Shown here: piece by piece, positions 51,151 through 59,606 of the stretch
How positions within the stretch are numbered: the first letter of the stretch is position 1
Layout: each line of letters starts with the position of its first letter
NCBI GenBank assembly: GCA_028712795.1
Contig: JAQTPT010000001.1
Span: 62,001-126,000 of the forward strand
From: Methylococcales bacterium
GTDB lineage: Bacteria; Pseudomonadota; Gammaproteobacteria; Methylococcales; Methylomonadaceae
Reading direction: 5' to 3'
DNA: 64,000 bases
The notes under the pieces: generated by a model
What the model saw: the letters and a program-made list of their open reading frames with translations, nothing else
What the model was told of the DNA's origin: nothing
The model's database searches: none
Program-made: the position numbers and the translations under genes

Positions 51151-53820
51151 ATGAACGACTTCCACTTTAAGCCCCGCCAAGAAGCCTATCCCATGAAATG
51201 GGGTGAACTTTTGTCGCCTGTTCGAAGGGCTGTTGCTGACTTGTTGATTCATATCTACGGCGCCGAACTGGAAAATGAAGCCAGGAGTAAAGATAAAAAA
51301 GATAAAAGAGAAGTGGCGAATTGTTTTCTCGTGTACGGCATTCGCGGCACGGGCAAGACGACGGTTCTTCATAGTGCGAAAGAAGCAATTTCCTCACAAG
51401 AAGACTTCTTCACTCCATTAAAAACCAAAGAAGAAAGACAAGACAACGAGTTGAATGAATACACTTTTACGAAAAAATCCGTGGAATATCTCAAAAATCA
51501 CATTGTTTGGCTCCCCATACTTAACCTGGAGCCTCTGACGGCTAACACCAATCTTCTTACCACCGTGCTTACACGTGTACGTGACGCCCTTGACAAAAAA
51601 AATGATGGTGATAAAAAGAGCCCTGCACTGACATCGATTTATGAAGAGGATAGCGACAGTCCCAGGCAGCAGCTCAACAAGCTGATTCATGATGCCACGC
51701 TGATATGGGAAGACATACTAGAGGTGGATACGCGCGGAAAAGCAAGCCGACAAGCCGTAGCGGCTGATATTTATGCCAGTTTTAGCGAGAGTTTTAAAAA
51801 GGCCATGGATGCCCTTTCAAAGCAACTTAGCCGGGAGCATGGCACGAACTCCAATGGCTGCTCAATCGTTTTACCGATTGATAATATTGACCGTAGCGCC
51901 GATCATTTACGCGCCATTGTTAAACTTGCCCAATTGTTGACGCACACCCATCTTTGGTTGGTCTTGGCGGGAGACCGCGCTGATGTCGAGACTTTTTTGG
52001 AACGGGCATATTGGAAAGAACTAATTTCAGGCAAAGATGCCGCAGATACTGTCGTTAAGAAGAGATGGGATGGCGAAGATGAGACTCTTGTCATGGCTCG
52101 CCGCCAAACTGCTGCGGCCTATCAAAAACTTCTGCCGCCAAGCCATCGCATTGAAATTAATCGGGTAAAGCCAGAAGAAACATTAAAATTTAAACCTCAG
52201 GATAATGAAAAAAACATTTATGAGCTACTCAATGACATAAATGTTTTCCTAATCGATTCAAGAATAGATGGCATAAAAATACCATTCACCGATTTACTGG
52301 ATACCCGTAAATTTGTTGGAACTTACGAGGTGAGCAAAGCTGATCAACAAGGTATGCTCCTTGTCCATAAGACCAATGATTCCTATTTGGTAGAAGAAGA
52401 TGTAACCATGGCCGGGCAGAAAACCCTTCTTGTCGCCCATGAAATAGGGGACAAATATCTGATGTATCCTTTAGATGATACAGCCCACTCGAATGATGAT
52501 ACCTTGACGCACTTGGCCTGGCATGGCTTACATCTACCAGCTCGAACTGTACTTGACTTTTGGCAGGTCGCACATTGCGTCGTCAACGACACACTTAACA
52601 CAGAGAAGGAAAAACCATTTCAGGCTGAAAAAATCGCCAGAACGATACTTAGAAACGCCATTTTCAGAAGCGATATATCCAGCAATATGGGGCAACGCTT
52701 GCAATACGATATTATTCGTCGCTCTCCCGATGGGGGAACTGTATTGAACTTTAAGCGAGTTGAACTAACGCCCTATTATTTATCAAAGCGAGACTTTGAG
52801 CTACATTGCGTCGTAAAAGAACCGTCTGGCTATGCGATACGACCTAAGCTTATTATCAGACAAGAGGTTGATATAGTAGGTATTGGACTCAAAGCTAAAT
52901 CAAAAAAGAGTATTAGTGCCGAATCTGACGATGACATTCCCGAAATTGTAGCCGCATGGTTATCCATTCTCCATGACATTCTTATATTGGTGGAAAGGCT
53001 AGCTGTTTTATATGCCCCTGAAATAGATACATTGATCGTTGCTGCATCCCATGAAGTAGTTACGGCCCATAAACGGATAAAAAAGGACGATCTGGATAGT
53101 TTTTGGTGGCCTGCACCCATTTGGGATACCTTTTTGGCTTATGATGTATTCTGGAAACGATGGACACTGTTTCGAGATAATATTCCAAAGGAGCAACCAA
53201 AAAATGACGATTTGACGAGGCTATTGGTTGCAGGTTGGGTGGCGTGTGTACTGGAAACATTCGTTGCGCTCAATCGCCAGAGCTCTCTTATCGAACCCAG
53301 TCTGGCGAAAAAATTTCTTGCAAAAAAAACTACACGAGAAAACGAGCGACAAATATTTCCTACTGAAGATATTTATGATTTAGAGTCAGCGGTAATAAAG
53401 GCTGCTGACAAGCTGTATTTCAACATAAAATTACCGAGTGAGCCGCGAAAACTTTTTTTTTTAGAAAAAGAGATGAGAGATTGGCTTGAGAAAAAATTAC
53501 CTCTGTTATTTAGCTACTTGTATGTGCCTATGGACAATGAGGCTTTAGCGTATTTACGCTGTAAAGAAATGATTGACGCTACGATTGGTAAAGAATCCAA
53601 ACTTGCTGACTATTGGCAAAAAAACGCACCATTTTTTCTCGCCGACTTGGATAACGAATTAGAGATGCTTTTCCCTAAAGACAAAACACCCTATAAAAGT
53701 GAAGATTCAGATGACCTGACAAAATCTGAAGAAAAATATAGGCATTATATAAACTCACTGGGGCCTTTTGGGGCGTTACATCGATATTGGAAAAAAAGCT
53801 CTTTCAATAATATCGAGTAA
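51151..53820 (+). CDS. rdrA: RADAR ATPase RdrA
   Basis: An 889-residue P-loop NTPase. Walker A VYGIRGTGKTT (residues 61-71) and Walker B SIVLPIDNIDR (238-248) define a STAND/AAA-like core near the N-terminus, followed by ~600 residues without recognised domains but of the length and low-similarity character of RdrA. Assignment rests mainly on the pairing with the giant adenosine deaminase directly downstream (4 bp). In RADAR, RdrA forms a ring and works with RdrB against phage. A good ribosome-binding site (ggagag) precedes the ATG. A 27-codon frame at 51053-51136 just before it could be a leader peptide. Codon use is clearly more A+T-rich than in rdrB. Confidence 0.85.
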   Translation: MNDFHFKPRQEAYPMKWGELLSPVRRAVADLLIHIYGAELENEARSKDKKDKREVANCFLVYGIRGTGKTTVLHSAKEAISSQEDFFTPLKTKEERQDNELNEYTFTKKSVEYLKNHIVWLPILNLEPLTANTNLLTTVLTRVRDALDKKNDGDKKSPALTSIYEEDSDSPRQQLNKLIHDATLIWEDILEVDTRGKASRQAVAADIYASFSESFKKAMDALSKQLSREHGTNSNGCSIVLPIDNIDRSADHLRAIVKLAQLLTHTHLWLVLAGDRADVETFLERAYWKELISGKDAADTVVKKRWDGEDETLVMARRQTAAAYQKLLPPSHRIEINRVKPEETLKFKPQDNEKNIYELLNDINVFLIDSRIDGIKIPFTDLLDTRKFVGTYEVSKADQQGMLLVHKTNDSYLVEEDVTMAGQKTLLVAHEIGDKYLMYPLDDTAHSNDDTLTHLAWHGLHLPARTVLDFWQVAHCVVNDTLNTEKEKPFQAEKIARTILRNAIFRSDISSNMGQRLQYDIIRRSPDGGTVLNFKRVELTPYYLSKRDFELHCVVKEPSGYAIRPKLIIRQEVDIVGIGLKAKSKKSISAESDDDIPEIVAAWLSILHDILILVERLAVLYAPEIDTLIVAASHEVVTAHKRIKKDDLDSFWWPAPIWDTFLAYDVFWKRWTLFRDNIPKEQPKNDDLTRLLVAGWVACVLETFVALNRQSSLIEPSLAKKFLAKKTTRENERQIFPTEDIYDLESAVIKAADKLYFNIKLPSEPRKLFFLEKEMRDWLEKKLPLLFSYLYVPMDNEALAYLRCKEMIDATIGKESKLADYWQKNAPFFLADLDNELEMLFPKDKTPYKSEDSDDLTKSEEKYRHYINSLGPFGALHRYWKKSSFNNIE

Positions 53821-53824
53821 ACCT

Positions 53825-56590
53825 ATGTTTGACTCAAATCAATCAGCCTCGATTACCGCCGCTTCAAAGCGCATACCTGAACCCTATATACGTGCTGAGA
53901 TTGCCGCCTTTCCTTTAACCAGCGAAGAGGCCTTTCGCAGTTGTTTGTTGGAACTTGATCCCCAGTTTGGGAAAGATGCCAAAGAAAACAGTTTGACCCA
54001 AAAACTATGGCGGGCGTGTGAAGAGATGCTTGCTCCGCATACCGGCTGGTCGCTCGACCGCCTGATTTCCGCCCGTGACCGAGGATGGTTCGGGCTTAAA
54101 GATGAGCGTAAACCCGAATCTGTTTCTATATACCGGTATCTGAGGGTATTAGCGCATAGCCACCTTGCCCAACGCGCCGGCGTCACCAGAATAAGGGAAG
54201 GCACGGAATTTTCCGCGATTGATGCCATGACTCATTATCACTGGCTTACCCTTACGATGCCTGAAGATATTCTGCTGGCCGCATTGGGTATTGAGCCGCC
54301 CCCCCTGCGTGTCGATATAGACCCGCCCTTATTAGTGCGTCACCTTCTCGATCTGGGTGTTGTGGAAATTCATCAGCATATCGGCGCGGGCATGAGTTTT
54401 CCGCTGTTATGGGTTTCAGCGCTGGCTGCGCTTACCAGCCCTAAGGTCAAAGAAAGCGATCTGGAAAGTGCAGGCGCCCCGCTGAAGGATGGCAAATGTC
54501 TGATACGCTGGCTGCTGGCCGCTGCCATTGCGCGTTGTGCGCTTGTTGAGTTTTTGATTCGGGGCAAGAAAGATTTCAAAGACTTTTTGGGGGCACTGGC
54601 TAATCCGGATAGTTCAGTGGCGTGGACGCCCCGCCGGCGTGAGATACTTGAGGCAGCGCTAGGTGCGCTAAGGTCTGGTGATGATGAACGCTTGCCTGAC
54701 ATTGAAACGCTGCGTGATCTTTATGCCGATGTTCATCCAACAGCGTTGATGCTGGATGAACACCCCATCGAGAGCATTGCGGATGCTTTTGCTCGTTGCG
54801 ATCCTATCGCGGTGCGGCTCAACTTACATGGAGAAAATGCAGGGGAACGTTGGTTTTTAAGTAAAGGATTGGCATACCTGAAGGATGACGAAAAGAAGTG
54901 CGACGACTTGCATGACACGTTGTTTACACGCATTTTTTGGCAGATTATTCGGATTCGTTGCCAATATTACCGCGCCGTTGTGCAACGGCCGCTTACCGGC
55001 GGCCTGCAATGGTTTATCCGTTTCTTTGACCGTCTGGGCAGTTTGCGAGCCCCACTTGACCCCATTCTGCCTGAAGTGTCATACGATGTGGCAGGTGAAG
55101 GGCATCATATCCGGGCGCTGGAGTTTCGAACTAGCATAGACAATACGGCAGTTGAAATTGGTGAAAAAGTCCTTGCCTATCTCAAATCCTGGAAACGGGT
55201 TTTAAAAGATAATAGTGGCGCAATGTTTGAACCCGAAATGGGGATTGTCTTCCATTTCGTCAAGGATCGCCATAGCAAAGAAATGACATTCAAGAACCGA
55301 GCCCCTTCCGCATTCTGGGCTGACACCTACTCAGAACCCCAACCCTTCGAGCAAGATACCGAACCCGGCCGATATGTGAGTTATTTCGCTGAGCAATCAC
55401 GAAAAGTAAGGGCATTGACTGAACTTATCGTAGCCGTGCCGTCTTGCCTATGGGCCATAAGAGGACTAGATGTTGCACGGGATGAACTGGGGATTCCCAC
55501 CTGGGTACTGGTGCCCTTGTTCCGCCATGTACTGGACGAATCAGCCCGGGTTTCAATATTAGACGGTGCAGGGCCGCCACTGAAATTGACCGCGCATGTG
55601 GGCGAGGATTTTCGGCATTTACAGGAAGGCCTGCGGCGCATTTATGAACAGGTTCATTATGTGCTTGATGGTAATGGGGGGCGTTTAGGCCATGCCATTG
55701 CCCTGGGCGTCGATCCGCAATCCTGGGCTGAATCGGTTGGCTCCATATTTATGCCTACTGAAGAACGCCTGTGGGATTTGGTTTGGGAATGGCGCATGTA
55801 CAGCAAGCACCGGATTAAACCCGAATATGCGGCCAAGGCGCCAGCCGGTCGCATGAATGTATTGTTGAACCAAGTGCGGAACTTGTCCAACCATATTTAC
55901 AAAAGTGCTTACCAAATAGAGGAGTTAGCCGAGGCGTATCATTTGTTGCATCGGTTTTTAGTAAAGCCCTATGCGACGCAATTTTCAGTTGACGGTGGTT
56001 TTGCTGTTTTTATGAACGCCGCGCAGCACATCAAAACCGAAGTGGTTAGGGGGCATCCTGTTCATAACCGGTCTCGGGTGGGTAAAATTATTGAAACGTA
56101 TCTTACTGATGAAGCGGTCTTCCGGCGCGGGCAAACACTGATTGATGTATCGATTCAAATGGATGAGGTGGCCGCTTTGCTAGCCCTTCAAAATGGGTTG
56201 CGCTCAGGTATTTCGCAACGGGGCATTGTCGTTGAAGTTAACCCATCCAGCAATCTATTTATTGGGGATTTACTTGACCTTCGCAATCACCCTATCCTGA
56301 GATTATTTCCACCTACTCCTGAAACAGATGGTCCTCCCCCGGTAGCCATCGCATTAGGTTCCGATGATCCGTTAACGTTTAGCACTCAGTTACTGCGGGA
56401 ATACACGCTATTGCATCAAGCCGCCCGTGCGGCAGGTTATTCCGAACATGCGGCCCAAGATTGGCTGGAGTCAATCCGCTGCATTGGCATGAATGCGCGT
56501 TTCACAAGGGCCTGGAGACCCAGCGCGAAGGAAAAAGTTAAAATTTTAATTGATGATTTGTCCAAGTACCTTCAACTCCCCAGAGAATGA
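53825..56590 (+). CDS. rdrB: RADAR adenosine deaminase RdrB
   Basis: A 921-residue member of the adenosine-deaminase superfamily, far longer than a normal ADA (~350) because of large insertions. All canonical catalytic motifs are present in order: EIHQHIGAG (181-189, zinc ligands H183 and H185), TAHVGED (589-595, H591 and E594), GRLGHAIALG (619-628, H623), VNPSSN (805-810) and LGSDDPL (844-850). RdrB is reported to convert adenosine in RNA, or adenosine nucleotides such as ATP, to inosine forms during phage infection. The start ATG at 53825 is 4 bp after the rdrA stop. Composition is more G+C-rich than rdrA, so the pair may be a mosaic. Confidence 0.93.
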   Translation: MFDSNQSASITAASKRIPEPYIRAEIAAFPLTSEEAFRSCLLELDPQFGKDAKENSLTQKLWRACEEMLAPHTGWSLDRLISARDRGWFGLKDERKPESVSIYRYLRVLAHSHLAQRAGVTRIREGTEFSAIDAMTHYHWLTLTMPEDILLAALGIEPPPLRVDIDPPLLVRHLLDLGVVEIHQHIGAGMSFPLLWVSALAALTSPKVKESDLESAGAPLKDGKCLIRWLLAAAIARCALVEFLIRGKKDFKDFLGALANPDSSVAWTPRRREILEAALGALRSGDDERLPDIETLRDLYADVHPTALMLDEHPIESIADAFARCDPIAVRLNLHGENAGERWFLSKGLAYLKDDEKKCDDLHDTLFTRIFWQIIRIRCQYYRAVVQRPLTGGLQWFIRFFDRLGSLRAPLDPILPEVSYDVAGEGHHIRALEFRTSIDNTAVEIGEKVLAYLKSWKRVLKDNSGAMFEPEMGIVFHFVKDRHSKEMTFKNRAPSAFWADTYSEPQPFEQDTEPGRYVSYFAEQSRKVRALTELIVAVPSCLWAIRGLDVARDELGIPTWVLVPLFRHVLDESARVSILDGAGPPLKLTAHVGEDFRHLQEGLRRIYEQVHYVLDGNGGRLGHAIALGVDPQSWAESVGSIFMPTEERLWDLVWEWRMYSKHRIKPEYAAKAPAGRMNVLLNQVRNLSNHIYKSAYQIEELAEAYHLLHRFLVKPYATQFSVDGGFAVFMNAAQHIKTEVVRGHPVHNRSRVGKIIETYLTDEAVFRRGQTLIDVSIQMDEVAALLALQNGLRSGISQRGIVVEVNPSSNLFIGDLLDLRNHPILRLFPPTPETDGPPPVAIALGSDDPLTFSTQLLREYTLLHQAARAAGYSEHAAQDWLESIRCIGMNARFTRAWRPSAKEKVKILIDDLSKYLQLPRE

Positions 56591-56769
56591 ATTGCAATTT
56601 TTCAGGACAGATAAATAGTCGCTTTTTAAGGTTAACCAGTCGTTCAAGGAAACCTGTGCAGCCTCTCCCTGCCTAACTCCCGACAATTAAACTGGTTGAT
56701 ATTGCTTCTAAATTGATTTGCTGAAGCATAAAGTCATCACATTCATTACTTACACTCGACTAAACCGTG

Positions 56770-58137
56770 TCATTTGCCTGCTATCACACTGGAGCTCAGT
56801 GCCGCCGCCTTGCCCCGGCTTTCATCGACTTTGGACAGCAAAACCAGGCCGGCAATAAAAAACGATAAAGTCGACAGCAGTGACAGCCGATGATTGCCAT
56901 GGCTCCAGTAATTTATGAGTCCGTAGCTCAAAGGCCCGACTATAGCCGACAAGCGATTGACCAGGCCCCACAAGCCTAAAAACTCTCCCGCCCGTTCGGT
57001 TGGCGAAAATTTACTGACTAAAGCACGCCCGACGGCTTGGCTTGCGCCCATGGCCAGCCCAATAATATTCCCGGCTATCCACATGTCAGCACGATCATTG
57101 GCGAATAAAGCCACTATCACCGCCACAATCCAAATGAACAGCGTGATGGCGAGTGTCGGGACTGACCCCATCCGGTCTTGCAAATGGCCGCAAATAAAAG
57201 CGCCCACGGCAGCGGTCACATTAACAACCATAATCAGGACGATCAATGACTGGGTATCAAAACCGATGACTTCCTGCGCATAAATGGCGGCCAGAACCAC
57301 TACAGTGCTAACGCCAGACTGGTACACGCCCAAGGTAATCAAAAACCAGAGCAGATCGCGAAAGCGCGCCGCTTCTTTAAATGTATGCATCAACCGTGCA
57401 TAACTAACCTGAAGATTGGACAGGCTCTTGTCCCACACAACGGGTATCGCCCGCTCGCGCAGCCATAGAAAAGTCGGGGTCGCAGTTAATGCAAAGATTC
57501 CGGCGGTGATCAGTAAGCTAACAGGAACAAAATGGGTTTCAGGCATCCCTTGTTGCTTGGCCCAGGTAATGTAAGCCAGACAAATCCCTAAAGTCAGCAA
57601 ACCGCCGAAATAACCCAGGCTCCAGCCATAACCGGACATCCGTCCCATATTCTTCTCAGGCACCAGCTCCGGCAAAAATGCGGCAATCAGGTTTTCGCCG
57701 CTGGCAAACATGATGGCGGAAAGGGTGACCAGCACCATTCCCAGACCTATATCGCCGGGGCCGACCAGCGCCAGCAAGGCTGTTGACAGGATGCAACCCA
57801 CCGAGGAAATCAGCAAAAAAGGTTTCTTGCACGCCCGGTGATCGGCAATCGCACCTACTAACGGCCCGCTGATCATCACTATAAAATTGGCGGTACCGAT
57901 AGACAGCGACCAAAGCAGGGTCGATAAACCGGGCGTAACGCCTTGCGCCATACCGGCAACCACGCCAACAAAATAGGCGCTGAATATAGTGGTCTGCACC
58001 ACAGTGGTATAGCCGGAATTGGCGAAATCATATAAAGCCCACGACAGTAATTCCCTACGTCCTGCATTGCCCATTAGGTGGCTATTATCATCAACCGAGG
58101 GTTTATTCTGATTGCTATTCATATCCGGTAAGCCCAC
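56770..58137 (-). CDS. UMF1-family MFS transporter (Atg22-like)
   Basis: A 455-residue inner-membrane protein with about twelve helices. RRELLSWALYDFANSGYTTV opens the UMF1 family, and SKFSPTERAGEFLGLWGLVN is its conserved late motif. FLWLRERAIPVVWDKSLSNL is the central cytoplasmic loop. Members are related to the yeast vacuolar effluxer Atg22 and are thought to export amino acids or small metabolites; the substrate here is unknown. It is convergent with rdrB and 59 bp downstream of the TetR gene on the same strand, suggesting an operon under that regulator. Confidence 0.85.
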   Translation of the reverse strand: MGLPDMNSNQNKPSVDDNSHLMGNAGRRELLSWALYDFANSGYTTVVQTTIFSAYFVGVVAGMAQGVTPGLSTLLWSLSIGTANFIVMISGPLVGAIADHRACKKPFLLISSVGCILSTALLALVGPGDIGLGMVLVTLSAIMFASGENLIAAFLPELVPEKNMGRMSGYGWSLGYFGGLLTLGICLAYITWAKQQGMPETHFVPVSLLITAGIFALTATPTFLWLRERAIPVVWDKSLSNLQVSYARLMHTFKEAARFRDLLWFLITLGVYQSGVSTVVVLAAIYAQEVIGFDTQSLIVLIMVVNVTAAVGAFICGHLQDRMGSVPTLAITLFIWIVAVIVALFANDRADMWIAGNIIGLAMGASQAVGRALVSKFSPTERAGEFLGLWGLVNRLSAIVGPLSYGLINYWSHGNHRLSLLSTLSFFIAGLVLLSKVDESRGKAAALSSSVIAGK

Positions 58138-58196
58138 AACAAGTGTAAATATTAGTAATCAGTCCAAAATGACAGCCATCCTGAATGGATGGGATG

Positions 58197-58802
58197 TTAT
58201 TCATCAGCATGTTCGATCCAGCCTTGCAAAAAACTTCTGACCAATAAAACTATCGTTTCTTCTACGTCATTGATATCGGTTTTATCGGGTTCACCCGTTA
58301 GCGAAAGCATGCAGATTCCATGAATACCGTACCACAAAGCACGCGCCGCACGTTTTCTATGGCCTTCAGCGAGCTCCGGTTTAAATTTTGCGAACCGCGC
58401 ATCAACAAGGGCTAACACATTATCAACTTTGTCCTGATACCAATCCGGGGTTTTGGTCTCAGCCGAAAATGGGTTTTCATAAACATTACGCCAGCGATTA
58501 AAATTCTGACTGGCATAGCCTAAATAGGCGATGGCCAACGTTTCAAGTGATGGTTCAATGTTACACTCTTGAGCCTGCTTTAACTCGGCTGCAATAGCAT
58601 CCAATGTTTTCGCATTAATGTGCAATATCAAATCAGCCATATTTTTGAAAACCATATAAATGCTGCCAACGGTATAACCAATGTCCATAGCAATTCTGCG
58701 AACTTTTAGAGCCGAAAAGCCTTCCTCGATAACAATGGTTTCAGCTGCCTTCAGAACCAGTGTTTTTAATTCTTCAAGACTGTGCTCGCTTCGTTTTGCC
58801 AT
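58197..58802 (-). CDS. TetR/AcrR family regulator with WHG domain
   Basis: A 201-residue regulator. The N-terminal HTH is read in VRRIAMDIGYTVGSIYMVFK, preceded by TLVLKAAETIVIEEGFSALK. The C-terminal ligand-binding part contains ARALWYGIHGICML, the WHG-type domain (PF13305). Small molecules released or exported by the downstream transporter may be the ligand (inference). The gene is upstream of the UMF1 transporter on the same strand, and 250 bp of the following gap could hold its operator; I see no convincing symmetric site next to the start. Confidence 0.88.
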   Translation of the reverse strand: MAKRSEHSLEELKTLVLKAAETIVIEEGFSALKVRRIAMDIGYTVGSIYMVFKNMADLILHINAKTLDAIAAELKQAQECNIEPSLETLAIAYLGYASQNFNRWRNVYENPFSAETKTPDWYQDKVDNVLALVDARFAKFKPELAEGHRKRAARALWYGIHGICMLSLTGEPDKTDINDVEETIVLLVRSFLQGWIEHADE

Positions 58803-59606
58803 GTATAACCGTTTCGATTTCTTTAAGGGAGGTGCAAATTAAAATCTGTATTTAGCCATGCTACATTTTCTGCCAGGTATTTAACCATAAAATCAAGAAA
58901 CGGCGTTAAATTCATGCCAATCAATCGCTACAGCAACTGCAATCAGAACGCCCGTCATCAAAGCAGACTAAGCCGGTCTTCCGACGAAAACGGTTAGCAA
59001 GGCCAGCTTTCGAATTTTCGTTCAAACATCTCAATCTCGATTCATGATGTCTAATCAGTGTTTATCTAAAACTGTAAAACAGCGTGGAAAAATGTCCAGG
59101 GGATCGGCGCCTACAGCGTGTTGTAAGCCGAATTGGTACAGCACGGCAAACTTAACCATGCTTCGCCGGATTTGGTTTCCCATAAACCTGATTCAGGGTG
59201 TCGGTTTCTCCGTTACCGGGCTTGCGGGTTCAGTGAATGTTGCTTTCAGGACGGCCAATCAGTTTCCAGAGCCCGCGCAGGCTTTGTTTGCCCTTGGCGA
59301 TAACGCCGTCAATCATGGCCCGGCCGGTTATCCGAATAGCTTGGGTTGTCGTGTTTTTTTTTGTCATTGGCTCATGATACATGAGACAGGTCATTCAGTA
59401 CCTATCGGTTTTATTTTGTAGCTCTGTAACAGTTCAAGTGTCCCGGCTTAAGTTGGTAGCCCTTGATTCGTATATATCATTTTTTTGTTTGTGTTTTGAA
59501 TTTGAACATGCATTAGTCTCAAGACCGACAGACTCCTAGCGATCAAGGTTAGTTGAACGGACTGGTTCTGATAGTAAAGCGGTCATTCAGAGACCGCCGA
59601 TGATCG
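58803..59606. other. Long intergenic region with a possible tiny ORF
   Basis: About 800 bp without a recognised gene. On the minus strand a 45-codon frame at 59230-59367 begins MTKKNTTTQAIRITGRAMID and contains KGKQSLRGLWKLIGRP; it lacks a ribosome-binding site and may be a gene remnant. A 15-bp palindrome CTCATG-ATA-CATGAG lies just upstream of it at 59371-59385. The right end holds the terminator of lon. Confidence 0.4.
59576..59597 (-). terminator. Putative terminator of the hsp20-lon unit
   Basis: On the minus strand, stem GCGGTC/GACCGC (59592-59597 with 59579-59584) closes a 7-base loop and is followed by TTTACTAT, a short and imperfect T-run. It lies 10 bp past the lon stop. Confidence 0.5.

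Noticed and set aside
59044..59421. 125-codon open frame on the plus strand in the gap before lon
   Set aside because: No ribosome-binding site, no family signature, unusual composition. It is antisense to a short minus-strand frame that is itself doubtful.
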